Source: Dendrolimus kikuchii (Eukaryota; Arthropoda; Insecta; Lepidoptera; Lasiocampidae). From it: 64,000 bases of DNA. Position 1 is the first letter of the stretch. Each line of letters opens with the position of its first letter. Made by a program: the position numbers and the translations under genes. The notes under the pieces were generated by a model. The model was not told where the DNA came from. It worked only from the letters and a program-made list of their open reading frames with translations, and searched no databases. The stretch covers positions 7,499,501 through 7,563,500 of the forward strand of contig CM034412.1 of the NCBI GenBank assembly GCA_019925095.2, in the 5' to 3' direction. Shown piece by piece: positions 1-10,565 of this stretch.

Positions 1-1166
1 AAAGAGGAGAATAGACGATGTACGCAAGATGCAGCATAAAGACGCTCTGAGTTTTTATTTAAAATATTGTACGGTGTTAATATTAAGAGTTACGAAAATA
101 AATACACGCGCATCGTTGCAAATCGTAAATTCGTAAACTGTTGGTTTTCTTGCCAGCTACCATCCCCACATATATTTTGTAGATTATCACGTACCATCTT
201 ATACATGAGAACTATACTGTAAAGAAAAAGGCTATGAGACTCTCTTTTAACTAATTTCTTCCATGGCTACCGTTCGCCGGGAGTGTTAATTGCGTTTTGT
301 GAACGAGACAGCCATATCATAATTACAAATGTGAGAAAAGGACGGCTATAGACGTGATATCAAAATAAAAACTTGCTCATACCAGTCCGAGCACTCACAC
401 AGTAGCGATAGCTCGTTAAGGCAATGCTTTCAACCCTTTAATGAGTGTTTATGTTTGATTAAAAAACATGATTTTAGTGTAACTGTTTATTTTACGGTTG
501 GCGGCACTGTCAACGTCAGTGGACCTTATAAATTTATGTTCTTTTTTTGAAAGTTATTGTAGCATAATTTATTAGGCTTATATTATTTAATTAATTAATT
601 GAAGTACTAGGTGTCTATGTAAGCATATTTTTTAAATATCGCGCGTAAACGTGTATTTTATGACCATCTGCAGTCATTAAAAACATCTATTCTCAATTTC
701 TTGACAATTTGTTTATCTATCGGGAAGACAAAACTCTTAGTTACCAAAATAACATAAAACATACATACTAAAGTATTATATTAATATTTCATTTTTTTAA
801 TTCAAAGACTATTTAAACAAAAATCTTAAATATTTGTAGATTAATGTCTACACTCTACGTAGTTTTTATATGGCAGAGCCATGCTGGAGTAGTTATCTTA
901 ACTGCAAATTTTTGGGGCTGGCTCGATTGTGTGTGATATGTGGAACGGCTAGCATCGTACTAGTCATGTTTCGTGTGATAAGTGAGAGTTCCAATGGTCC
1001 ATCCCCCTATTCCAATCTCATATTCCATTCTTTCAATCTCATTCCTCCTGTCACATCATCTCACATCCTTATTCTATCCTAAAGGCCGTCAACGCCTGGA
1101 CTTCGCCTCTAGTATTGTAGATGTCTATAGCTGGTGTGGGGGTTTAAATATGTTGTGTGGTGTGCT
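1..1166. other. AT-rich DNA, no gene seen
   Basis: No reading frame with a recognisable domain is present on either strand. Short frames at 870-1082 and 982-1320 are not recognised and have no similarity that I can name. Confidence 0.6.
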
Positions 1167-1310
1167 GATGATGGTTACCCCGTTGGTTATAATGACGCAT
1201 GACTGGCGAGAGCCCATGGCTCAAATGCCAAGGAGGGAGTACAAAATAAGAGGACGAGTTGTGGTACTCTTGCCGTATATTAATTTCTTCATTGTTCCTA
1301 ATTTAACATA
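1167..1310 (+). repeat. Interspersed repeat, copy 1 of 2
   Basis: This stretch resembles 31415-31560 in the same orientation. Shared blocks include GATGGTTACCC near the start, a GACGCA block and GGGA(A)GTACAAAATAA further on, followed by an AT-rich end. Similarity is patchy, so the copies are old. I do not recognise the family. Confidence 0.4.
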
Positions 1311-1585
1311 CACTATATAAACTATGTATACAAAAATCTTATCGTTTACGTGATGTGCACACCAGTATTCTAATCAACATTAAATATTATATTTACACGT
1401 TTATGAGGTTGGATATATTTTGATGATATAGACAAATGCCTAATCTTATCGGCAGCTCTAGTACCGATGTCTATTACCTGTATAGCATCACGTTTATTTA
1501 TTTCTAATTGTTCTAAATTATACATCAATAAATTGGTCGATGAAACATGACGCAACAGCCGGCAGTTAAAGATTTCTATAAACTA

Positions 1586-1622
1586 GACCATCTGCCTGTT
1601 TGCCAGCTTTGCTACAAAAAAA
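1586..1622 (+). repeat. SINE-A 3'-end fragment
   Basis: A short degenerate match to the last 40 bases of the SINE-like family called SINE-A here (full copies at 26510 and 39483), including the GTCTGCCTGTCTGC-like block and an A-rich tail. Confidence 0.4.
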
Positions 1623-2266
1623 TATTACCATAACCGAGTTAATGTACAAATTATGATCAATGTAAATCTTAACTGTTTATTTTCAGAATATAAAAAATAA
1701 AAGCCAAAAACCACTTCTGGCATTTGTATACTCTCAGCAGTGAACGGGTTACGTCAAATGCTGACATGTGACAACGATCGACACCGCGTGCGCGATCGCA
1801 TAGCATCTGCGATATTGTTAATTAGTAATAAAACCATTCCTGGTTTGGCAGCAAGCACTGGATTATCAACCACTTCGTTACTGATTAAACGACTGTATTA
1901 ACATATATAAGTAGGGTATACCGTTCACTTAACCTTTTATATTTATTCTATAAGAATTTTATATTACAAGTTGAAAAAACTAATACAATTGTTCTCGAAT
2001 TCAGCAGTACCTAATCATTAAATTGAACGTAAAAAGCCTTGATAATTGGTAATTAATCCAAAAAAAGAAAGGCATTCTTGGGCGCCATTATCCGCTAATG
2101 GGTATAAAAACGCATTGACGCCATTTTTTCATACACATAGGTTGTCTATGAAACAAAAAGCGAATGAAAGTTATATTAACAACGTATTAATAATCAATTG
2201 ATGCTACATGCAACAAATAAATATATAAATGGTTAAATTTTAGATTAGTGGTCAATGAATTTTAAA
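1623..2266. other. AT-rich DNA, no gene seen
   Basis: Nothing recognisable apart from AT-rich sequence between the SINE-A fragment and the G-rich tract. Confidence 0.6.
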
Positions 2267-2299
2267 TAGTAGGGGGGGCGGAGGAGGGAGGGGGGAGGA
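2267..2299 (+). other. G-rich tract (possible G-quadruplex)
   Basis: More than four runs of three or more G lie within about 30 bases in otherwise AT-rich DNA. The pattern satisfies the usual G3+N1-7 quadruplex rule. No gene start is nearby, so a regulatory role is not supported. Confidence 0.5.
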
Positions 2300-2362
2300 A
2301 TACTCTCCCTTCTGCAACCCCCACGTCTAGGAGACATGTAGTTCTTAAGATATTATTTTTGT

Positions 2363-2393
2363 CCCAAATAACAGGTCTAGTGTCTATATATAA
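2363..2393 (+). repeat. 31-bp direct repeat, left copy
   Basis: Identical over 31 bases to 2898-2928. The two copies bracket a PLE reverse transcriptase fragment that begins directly after this copy. This could be a long target-site duplication or the ends of a pseudo-LTR arrangement. Confidence 0.7.
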
Positions 2394-2625
2394 TACGTCT
2401 GATTACAATAGTAAAATACAAGATCTTTTATCGGACGAAAGCACTTATAAAAAGGTCAAAACTGACCCCACGGATAAAGTAACCAAACAAACAATCGCGG
2501 TTATGAAAAAACACTCCGAAAAATTAAGCTTAGACGTATCCGCACTCACACCATCTTGCGCCAAAGCGCCTAAACTGTATGGGTTACCTAAACTTCACAA
2601 AAACAACATCCCCTTGCGCTTTGCG
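2394..2625 (+). pseudogene. Penelope-like element reverse transcriptase, N-terminal fragment
   Basis: The plus-strand frame reads as the region before and at the start of a Penelope-like element (PLE) reverse transcriptase. It has a YNSKIQDLLSDESTYKKVK block, a TKQTIAVMKKHSEKL block, then CAKAPKLYGLPKLHKNNIPLR, which is the conserved PKLYGLPKIHK-type motif of PLE RTs. The match stops just after the IPLR residues, where the sequence turns AT-rich and runs into a hairpin. No palm domain or GIY-YIG endonuclease follows, so this is a dead fragment. It sits between two identical 31-bp repeats. It is not simply the missing 5' part of the PLE at 9161, which lies 6.5 kb away and is separated by unrelated repeats. 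Confidence 0.75.
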
Positions 2626-2656
2626 TCGCAATATACAATAAATATTATATATAAAT

Positions 2657-2698
2657 ATTTTTAAATACGAAAATAGTTTTATTTTCGTATTTAAAAAT
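2657..2698. repeat. Perfect inverted repeat, 18-bp arms
   Basis: Arms 2657-2674 and 2681-2698 are exact reverse complements with a 6-base spacer. The palindrome lies immediately after the PLE fragment, inside the 31-bp direct repeats. Confidence 0.8.
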
Positions 2699-2897
2699 CA
2701 ATAAACTAATTCAAAACTTGTTTACTAAACTCATAAACAGTTTTAGTGTTTATATTATTAAGAGTAAGTGTATTCTTAAACAAAATTCACACTTTCTTAT
2801 CAACAATAGTGGCATAACCTTGTTTATCGAATGTATTTTTGTTTTTCCCATTAGTCATTCAAAACTTGTTGGTGGACCCTAAAAATGTGTTTTCTAG

Positions 2898-2928
2898 CCC
2901 AAATAACAGGTCTAGTGTCTATATATAA
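2898..2928 (+). repeat. 31-bp direct repeat, right copy
   Basis: Exact copy of 2363-2393. The interval between the copies is 504 bp. Confidence 0.7.
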
Positions 2929-3675
2929 GGCATATGTATACCTCTAAACTCAATTTCCCTTAATCTCATGCCACTCTGTGTAAAAGCGCAGCCATATAAA
3001 TTAATAATAGTAACAATAAAGCAATCAAATATTGAATTTACCAGTAAAAACCTTTGGCTAACAATTTTGGTAGCGGGACCGCAAACAAACATACTTACTG
3101 TTATTTCTTTTGCTGGTAGTATCTATATGTGTAAAATTAGTTACTGTTTGCTCTCGCATCATACTCACCACTCTTTGACCTATGTCCAACGCACTGAGTT
3201 CGCAGATTTATACTTTGCGCACCATTACCCCATTTCCCCTGATTAATAAAAATGTACCTTAAGTTGCAAAAAGTTTTAAATCATCATCTCTATCCTAGCG
3301 TTCCAGGGTTTTCAAAATATTTCACTTCCACTTCATACGGACTTCGACATTCGTCATTCAAGACCACATGTATCATCTCTCAGAATATAGACTTATGTTG
3401 GCTTAATAGTTCATCTGTAGAATATCAAAACCTAGCAACTGACATTTTTTTTAATGAAAGTTTTTGCGCCATTGTTATCCTATTCATATGCCAATGTTTT
3501 GCTATTGTCAAAAAAATTAAAAACTAAAACAAAATATGGTATCGCTCCCTATAAACTTAATAAATAGGAAATTGCATGTCGTTGAAGTTCTTGATATTTT
3601 CTTTGTGCTGTGTTTTGAAATTTTAAGGAAATTAGTTGGTAGATCTTGAAATTGTAGAGCTGAATTTATGGGTGT
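2929..3675. other. No recognised gene; two unrecognised short frames
   Basis: Plus-strand frames of 92 codons (2968-3246) and 91 codons (3252-3527) occur here. Neither has a motif that I recognise, and the base composition is that of the surrounding noncoding DNA, so I do not call them genes. Confidence 0.5.
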
Positions 3676-3918
3676 ATGTAACCCACAGCCAGGTGGTAGG
3701 GTATTTGCCTGACTGGATGGCTACCACCCCTGGTCTAGAATATGCCGCCATTAGAGCCTTGAGTTGTGTTCCGGCATTAGTGACCAGATTCCAGTCTCTC
3801 TTAAGAGAGCAGCTGCGCATTTGTAGCAAGCACCTTTGGTGTTGCAAATGTGCGTAGGCGATGGTAACCTCTTTCCATCAAGTGGGCCGTCTGCCTGTCT
3901 GCTGAACTCCCGCAATAA
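3676..3918 (+). repeat. SINE-A copy
   Basis: Member of the most frequent repeat in the window. It carries the CCCACAGCCAGGTGGTAGGG block, a GACTGGATGGCTACC block, a TTGAGTTGTGTTCCGGCATT block and a terminal GGCCGTCTGCCTGTCTGC block followed by an A-rich tail. Related copies run in both orientations at 11360, 24365, 26510, 29590, 29930, 30630, 33738, 36629, 39483, 49541 and 56690. A GGTTCCAGTCT-like box could be a worn Pol III B box, but no clear A box is seen, so the SINE class is inferred. This copy lacks the 5' hairpin present in full copies. Confidence 0.75.
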
Positions 3919-4014
3919 AAAAACATAAAAAATTCCCGGTACCCAAAATACCACAGCATATGAAAAAGAATGTAAGCTATCGTTTTAGAGAAAATTGTGT
4001 CGAAATAAGCTATT

Positions 4015-4200
4015 TTTACGCATCCGACTACAAACCGCTCCCGGGAAAATTCCCGGGATGAAAAATATCACACATTTTGCTACATTAAATTTGCTATCAA
4101 TCGGTACAAAAATCACTTGGGAATTCAACTTTTTTTAAAGTCTGGCCATTTTAAATAAATCCCATAAAAAGTCCCGCGAGATCCCCAGGATAAAAATTAA
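4015..4200 (-). repeat. Helitron-like interspersed repeat fragment
   Basis: On the minus strand this matches 46240-46410: paired CCCGGGAAT/CCCGCGGGA blocks and a TTATTTAAAATG-CCAGA block occur in the same order. The family is a noncoding lepidopteran repeat; the Helitron label is tentative. Confidence 0.4.
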
Positions 4201-5209
4201 CGCAGAGTTTAAGTCTAAGAATTAGACAAAGACACACAAAACAAGAATTAGAAAAAACATAGAGACAAGAAATAAAATAAAAATTGCATCGTTTATATGG
4301 TCTATTCCAGTTCTTTTTTTTTTAATAGCTTCAATTTACAGACACGGCATGTTTAGAATTTTATAATATTATGACATGACAGCTTATAGACATAAAACTG
4401 CCTAGAATAAAATGTAAATATATTTACATAAGTTAACAAATAAGACAGGTGACGAATGTTTAAATACGATACATCATAAACATACATAAGACTTTTTTTA
4501 TATGTAGATACGTTTTAGTGCACTTTGTCTTGGGAAAAATGTAAGTAAGGTTATTTTACCTGACATTCATTAGTCACACAACAAACTAGGTGATGCGTAT
4601 GACATGTACATATATAAACTATTGCAGGAATACACAAAATTATTAATATCTCAGTTACTATCAAGAATTTAAATTAAAAGCCAAAGCGAAATTTCAACAC
4701 AAATTTTTATGTAAAATTTGATTTCCAAATAAATGTATAAAATTGAAACATTAATAATTATTATCTTGACCCTGATAACGCGACAGCCATCAACTAGCTT
4801 TTAAAAAGTAACCATATTTTATCTGTGGTCGTAAAAATTAACAGAATATAAAATTTTAAAAAAATCGAGCAAGTACGTAGCGATCTATGAAGTATAAAGG
4901 GTTCTGTAGAGGTGATAAACTTTTACTGTGTTATTTATTTGGTTACGGAACCATACAATAGCCAAAACCATACCATATTTAGTCAAATATACATCATAAT
5001 TATCTCAAAAACTACACAAAAGATCATATTGGAACAATTTTTCTTGCAAATATTTTAAGTTCTGTCAACCTGATTTTTTTTCCAATTATCTACCTTATAG
5101 TTATAAACTAAGAGAGGAGCACAATTTTTTCGTCTAGAAACTAATGTCACGCCACCTATTATTGACTGACCAAAAAAGAGCATAACCTTGTGAGTTTATA
5201 AAATCTGAC
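4201..5209. other. AT-rich DNA, no gene seen
   Basis: No coding frame, tRNA-like structure or repeat that I recognise. Confidence 0.6.
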
Positions 5210-5218
5210 TAATAAATA

Positions 5219-5493
5219 CATACATACATACATAACTTGACGCCAGTTCCCTTGCGGGGTAGGCACGAGCAGCAGAGCGCCATTCGGGCTTATTCTTACA
5301 CACCACACTTGCTTCTTTGACATTCATAACTCTTGTCATGCACGCTCGTCTGTTCTTAAGGCTCCTGACATCACCTTCTGCTAGTACACAATCAATTTGA
5401 TCATGGAAGGTGTGTCGTGGCCTTCCATGACTTCTGCATCCATCCACTTTTGCATTGTATATCTGTTTAGTCATTCTTTCATCATGCATTCTT
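5219..5493 (-). mobile_element. 5'-truncated LINE copy (TATG-tail family)
   Basis: A 275-bp minus-strand insertion flanked by a perfect 9-bp target-site duplication TAATAAATA (5210-5218 and 5494-5502). Its 3' end is a short (TATG)n run at the low-coordinate side. It encodes the last part of a LINE ORF2: a motif beginning MHDERMTKQIYNAKVDG, a GRPRHTFHDQID block and a C-terminal RPEWRS-like tail ending in ARELASS. The longest relative is at 20681-21419. The truncation at the 5' side and the TSD are typical of target-primed reverse transcription. Confidence 0.85.
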
Positions 5494-5502
5494 TAATAAA
5501 TA

Positions 5503-5970
5503 AGTACTCGAGTTTGGTTTAAGACTATCCAGTCAAAACTTCCAGCCCAGATGTGGATAAATCAGTGCTCCATGACGCGAAAAGATGTTGTAACATTGTT
5601 CAGATTATGTTCCGGACACATTCCTTCAAACAAGTTTGGATATCTCATTAAGAACGTTAACTCCCCCAACTGTGCAACATGCAATGTGACTGAAGATGGC
5701 CAACATGTTCCGATGGAATGTGTTCGGAACGAAGAACTACGAAAAGAGTTACTTCGAGAGCGAAATTTATCTACCGTGGGAGAATGCAATAGCATTCTGG
5801 CATTTCCGTTATCGAGAGATGCCAAGATGTTTTGCAAATTATATAACTCTATTTTTAGTTCAAATTAATTAGATTATATTAGAAATGTTATTTAGGATTT
5901 GCGTACTTTACGGGGTGACATGGCTGCTAAGCGGGAAAGCCCTTACTAAATAAAGATTTTAAAAAAATAT
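5503..5970 (+). pseudogene. LINE ORF2 C-terminus (I/R1/Jockey-type), 5'-truncated
   Basis: An open plus-strand frame runs from about 5503 to the stop at 5866-5868. It encodes the tail that follows the RNase H domain in many insect LINEs: RLCSGHIPSNKFGYLI, then a zinc-finger-like CATC-X8-H-X4-C arrangement within NCATCNVTEDGQHVPMECVRN. After the stop there is about 90 bp of 3' UTR with an AATAAA-like signal and an A-rich end near 5965. The reverse transcriptase is absent, so this is a 5'-truncated copy. It abuts the TSD of the neighbouring minus-strand LINE. The exact clade cannot be set from this tail. Confidence 0.7.
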
Positions 5971-7544
5971 AGGTACTTCAAACAATTACTCAACCTTTAG
6001 CACTAGGATTGCCACCTGTTTTTGGAGAAAATATAATATACCAGGATTTTACTGTTTATATACTCGATCATGCATATGCAGCCTTCTGGGCACACATCAA
6101 TTATATTATTTATAACTTAGTTAATTTTTAGTTTTAAATTATATTTTTTTTAAGTTACTTTAGTTCTCATTTCTAGCTGTATTTTGCAATAAAGAAGATT
6201 TCTATAAATAAAACACAAAATTATGCTCACATTATAAATAACATTACTATATTATTTTACACAAGTTATTCAATAGAATTTTTATTAAAGATATTAAACA
6301 AAAATGGAAAAAACATGATGAAAATATAGAGGTTTAATTTTTGCCAAAATACCTACGGGCTCCTAAAAATACAGAAGCGATGACGACATAACAAACAAAC
6401 AGTTATCGTTCCGAATGTTTGTAATAAAAACGTTAATTATCGGATTTAATTGCAATAAAAATTAAAAATTATTGCGTTATGTTATCGGTGGGTCATATTT
6501 GACACAGAATCCACAGAAGTGCATAATATTCATAAAATTAACTAAAATTTACAAAATTTGTACTGATTCTGGTAGAAACTGTCTATGCGTCTTCACAAAA
6601 AAATCATTGAAATCAAATAATTATCTGCAGCCGAGCAGTCTATCTATGTACGTACAGTCGTGGTATAAAAAGGTTTGCCAAATTGATTTATTTAACGTCC
6701 CGCGAGCATATGCTACCTTTTCAAACTAAGTCACAGAACGGACTATACCACAAAAAATTATGTTGAACTGTTTGACAATAAAGTTTTAAACTACTTAGAT
6801 CAAAGTTGTTTGATTTTCTATCTTGTCTAAATAGATAGTTTAGAGACGTAAAATATTTTTATTGGTTTTAATATGTATGATAAGCGTAGTGATTATATCC
6901 TCTTTCTTTCTGATGATTAAAACTGTTGTTAAGCTCAGTGTCTGTCCTTGTCAACATTGCAATTTTCTTTTTCACGTTTCTATATTTTATAAACGTAAAA
7001 TTTGTTAAAATGTTGGTAGTACTGTTTCTCGTACACTACTCGCGCAAGCAATAGTCAACTTTAAGGTGATGAACCTTTTCATACCGCGGCTATACAGACT
7101 TAGTTTTTATTACATACTATACAGTACATATTATACAGTACATTCTGTTTAGTTACTTTTAATACACAACGTACTAAGCGAGAGTAGAATTGAATGCCGC
7201 GCCACAACACTAAGGGACTTGATACCATCGCCGCCTTGTCTATCGCTCCACCTCAGCTCAGGCGCCTAATAGTCGCTGTGGTCAGCTGTGAGCCAGTGTG
7301 GTAGTCGCTCGGTCGAAACGAACTCCCCCCCCCCCCACTCCCCCAAACGAAATATCCCTAGATACGCCAATGAATCTTGAGCGATATTTGCGCATCTTGT
7401 ACGATGAGTGAGAATACTGTTGACCCACATCCCCCGGCCCCTATTTCATCACCTGAGAAAGAGAAAGAAAAACTTTATTTGAAGAAATAGCGAGGTAATT
7501 ACATTCCTTATACGTTATTATACACGGAGCATATTTGAGAATTT
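5971..7544. other. Mostly AT-rich DNA, no gene seen
   Basis: A small imperfect foldback (about 6657-6755) has GTGGTATA and TATACCAC arms. A run of 13 C residues sits near 7326-7338. An unrecognised 85-codon frame at 6472-6729 overlaps the foldback. Nothing here supports a gene. Confidence 0.5.
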
Positions 7545-7645
7545 GTACGGCGTAGTTTCAGCAAACAAGGTTTGCACTCAGCATATTGCTGTGCCGGAAT
7601 TATATCCGACACTACGCTGATTTTCAGTGCAAACCTTCTTCACGT
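7545..7645 (+). mobile_element. Foldback MITE-like element, copy 1
   Basis: Contains exact 12-bp inverted arms AAGGTTTGCACT (7567-7578) and AGTGCAAACCTT (7626-7637). A diverged copy lies in reverse orientation at 55384-55475, sharing the GTGCCGGAATTATAT core. No transposase is encoded. The superfamily is unknown. Confidence 0.6.
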
Positions 7646-7857
7646 AACACATTGCTCCTGTCCAATCTTTCTAATTCATCCCTCCTAACCGCTATACATT
7701 TCCTTTTATCCCATCTCTCTTATGCCATACCGTCTAACTCCTGTTAAAAACTATCTCTTTTATTTCATCTTTAATTACTTGGGATGGCAAAATATGGCTT
7801 TCCTTCCATATTCTCTATTCTGACATACGTTAAAAACTATCTGCTTTACTCCATTAT
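7646..7857. repeat. Pyrimidine-rich interspersed repeat debris
   Basis: Blocks such as TCTATTCTGACA(T/C)ACG recur near 12560-12650, showing an interspersed noncoding repeat. The class is unknown. Confidence 0.35.
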
Positions 7858-7905
7858 AGGGGAACGGACACTATACCCGCCACACTTGTCCAAGGCGACC
7901 TGGAG
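7858..7905 (-). repeat. SINE-B 3'-end fragment
   Basis: Minus-strand match to the 3' part of the tRNA-derived SINE at 40473-40755 (the GGGAACGGACA-TATACCCGCCA block read on the other strand). Confidence 0.5.
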
Positions 7906-8630
7906 GCTTGATACATCAATTTTCTTCACCATTGTTAGCACGTAGTAATTGTAACAATATTCACATTAGGTCAGGCGTTCGTCCCAGGAGTGTGATAACT
8001 GGAATGTAATTTTTATATATATATTTTACATTACATATATATTTTAAATGATAAAATATGATAAAGATGCACAGAAAATTGTCAGCAAAGGCCAATGTAT
8101 TTTTTTATATATATTTCTGCTGGCAAACCACAGAGATACTGTAAAAACGTTTTTTTTAAATAAAACCTAAAAAATAAAAATATCCGCAATCAACGGACAT
8201 TTAGTCAATGATAACGATGATGTCACTTTTGGAATAAAAAAAATCTCAACGCCTAACAACATTTAATTCGTTAATAATAAATTAATCTGGAAATAATAAC
8301 AGACTCTGATAGGCGGTAGCACGACCTCATTATCTAACCGACATTATAAAAAAATGTATGAGTTCATGAATTTCTTCGCAGTCCAATTACTGTTGTGTCG
8401 ACTGCATATGTGATAACCTCTGATTGTTATAGAGCTAACGAAGTAGAAGACATGTCTTTTAATTGTTTCAAACACATCAGTTGCATAAGTCGCTAAGTTT
8501 GTATGAACAGTTTGTTTGCAGGCACAACTTCGAGGAAGAAGCCAATAGGAAACCTTATTTGACCTTAACAAACGATAAGCGACGAAGTCCACAACAAAGA
8601 CTTGAAGAACAACTCTTCTCGTTGACCATT
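7906..8630. other. AT-rich DNA, no gene seen
   Basis: No recognisable gene or well-defined repeat. Confidence 0.5.
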
Positions 8631-9032
8631 CCGCAATGGTTGACGACAAAAGTCTTCGAGGAGTGCGTCCTACCCATTATGGCATATGGCGCCGAGACGA
8701 AGACGCTGAAGGCGGAACTAATCTATCAATTTAAAGTCACAGACAGAATCAGCAATGAGGATATCAGTAAGAGAACCAAGGCGACCGAAAAAGTTGCAAA
8801 ATTAGCAAGTTGAAGTGCCAGTCGGCGGGTCACGCATGTCGCACGATCGACGGCCGATGGAGCAAACGTGTCTTGGACTAAAGACCGCGTCTCAATAAAT
8901 GTAATGCAAAATACCTTCCATCCCGGTGGACTGACAACCTGATCGTAATCGGGAGGAGCTAGATGAGAAAGACGAGAGTCCAGGATATATGACGCAGACT
9001 TGGGAAGTTCTATTCCAGCAGCAGTAGACATT
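8631..9032 (+). pseudogene. LINE ORF2 C-terminal relic (RTE/CR1-like)
   Basis: The plus-strand frame reads TKVFEECVLPIMAYGAETKTLK, followed by a ROD-like DRISNEDISKRTK segment, then after an in-frame stop at about 8812 RRVTHVARSTADG and a WTDNL-like block. This is the order found at the C-terminus of RTE/BovB- and CR1-like LINEs (CVLPVLTYGAETW, RIRNEEIRRRT, GHVAR, RWTDDL). Several stops and shifts break it. The 3' end near 9030 is followed directly by the unexplained TIKSTE peptide segment and the PLE. Confidence 0.65.
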
Positions 9033-9042
9033 GATTAGTTAA

Positions 9043-9121
9043 AAAAGTTATTTGACGATCAAGTCAACCGAAACACTCATATCACAAAACATCGAAGCCT
9101 CTTACGTTTTGTATGAGAATG
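9043..9121 (+). other. Unrecognised coding remnant (TIKSTE peptide)
   Basis: In the same frame as the PLE, but upstream of its inverted repeat, this segment encodes TIKSTETLISQNIEASYVLYE. A related peptide is encoded at 27472-27556. Identical residues use different synonymous codons in the two places, so the resemblance is at protein level. I do not recognise the family. Confidence 0.4.
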
Positions 9122-9160
9122 ACTACGTTTTAACGGTTTTGAGCGCGGTAATTTTATTTG
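9122..9160 (-). repeat. PLE inverted repeat, left arm
   Basis: Reverse complement of 10682-10720 with one mismatch in 39 bases. It corresponds to the PLE 3' end placed in inverted orientation in front of the truncated coding region. Confidence 0.8.
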
Positions 9161-10371
9161 CCAGTTTACCAGTAGAAGACTGCATTGAGATTGTCAAAAG
9201 GAAGCTAATAGATAATAACATGCCTGAGGAATATGCAGATCTACTAAAACATTGTCTCACATCAGGCTATTTCATGTGGGACTACGGCTTCTACGACCAA
9301 ATCAACGGTGTAGCCATGGGCTGACCGGTGTCTGCTGTCGTGGCTGACATTTTTATGGAAGACTTCGAGCAGAAGGTACTGGATACCGCTCCGGCTAAGC
9401 CGAAGATATATAAGAGGTACGTAGACGATACTTTTGCCGTCCTCCTAAACGATAAAGTCTCTGCATTTCTAGATCATCTCAATTCCATTAGCAGTAATAT
9501 TAAATTTACTATGGAACTAGAGGCAAACAATAAATTAGCTTTTCTGGATGTGCTCATCCTAAGGAACCCTGACAATACTCTTGGTCATACGGTGTATAGG
9601 AAACCTACCCATACAGATAAATACCTTAATGGTTCGTCTCACCACCATCCTAGTCAGTTAGCTACCGTGGGCAAATCGTTGTTTCAAAGAGCACAGAAAA
9701 TCTGTGACGAGAACCACGTAGCTGGAGAGCTTCAGCGTGTCAAGCGAGTTCTACAATGCAATCAGCTGAAGACTCCACACCAACATCACAAAGGCCCCAA
9801 ACCACCTTCAGTTGAGCGGTGGCCTGCTACCCTACCCTACATCAAGGGGGTCACAGGCAGAATAGGCCACATCCTCAGGCGAGCTTCAATCAAAACATAT
9901 TTCAAGCCGCAGAAAAAGATTACCCAATTTCTGAGACCTGTGAATTGCAATATCCCACTCCAGGAGGCAGGGGTCTACAAGCTCGATTGTGAGTGGGGAT
10001 TGTCATACATTGGGCAAACAAAGAGGTGCATAAAAACACAAATACAAGAACACATTGCTGACATAAAACACACAAGGTCTACGAAGTCTGCGATCAGTGA
10101 ACACACGCTGGATAAACCCAACCACTACATCAGATTCGATAACCCACAAATCCTCGCGAAAGAGAATCGTTTCATACCTAGAATGATGCGTGAGGCTATT
10201 GAAATAAAAAAACACCCAAATTTCAATAGAGAAAATGGTTGGCAAGTACCACCTGTTTGGGATCCAATCATCAAAACTATTAAGACCCAAACCCAGCAAA
10301 AACCAACTGCCAGACCTCAAGACACTGTGAGCTCTTTCTGCGTACAACGGAACACAAACCAACTTGACTGA
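9161..10371 (+). pseudogene. Penelope-like retroelement: RT plus GIY-YIG endonuclease, broken
   Basis: A 5'-truncated PLE coding region. From the left it carries part of the RT fingers/palm (LPVEDCIEIVKRKL, CLTSGYFMWD, GVAMG), the catalytic palm motif KRYVDDTFAVLL near 9412-9447, the LAFLDVLI block near 9535, and the HTVYRKPTHTDKYLN block near 9588. The C-terminal GIY-YIG endonuclease starts with GVYKL near 9969 and SYIGQTKR near 10000, with a downstream basic, histidine-rich stretch. One in-frame TGA at 9322-9324 sits where PLE RTs have a serine after AMG; the frame is otherwise open to the TGA at 10369-10371. The N-terminal part of the RT is missing. PLEs retrotranspose by target-primed reverse transcription, with the GIY-YIG domain nicking DNA. 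This copy cannot make a full product. Confidence 0.9.
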
Positions 10372-10429
10372 TAATTACTTTAATTTTCCTTCCACCCATT
10401 TTAATATTATATAAAATTATTAGAGCTAG

Positions 10430-10510
10430 GCATGTTTGCTGAAGAGTTTCTTGCGCCGCTTTTTCTCTGCAAGCCATAACATGTTGCGAAGCGGTAGTAA
10501 ATTAGATTAG
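10430..10510 (+). repeat. LINE 3'-tail-like block
   Basis: Contains GAAGAGTTTCTTGCGCCGCT and GCGAAGCGGTAGTAAATTAG. Related blocks occur at 13266-13292 and, reversed, at 49268-49350. It may be a short insertion in the PLE 3' UTR or a shared tail motif. Confidence 0.45.
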
Positions 10511-10565
10511 GCTCCCATAGAGTAAATAATAACCATAAACAAAATTAAAATTAAATAATTAAAAT

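Noticed and set aside
3632..3954. Frames on both strands in the SINE
   Set aside because: Equivalent frames recur in other SINE-A copies and carry no domain; they are chance frames in a noncoding repeat.
8463..8630. N-terminal part of the 116-codon plus-strand frame as LINE protein
   Set aside because: The LINE likeness begins only at about 8631; the upstream part is not recognisable.
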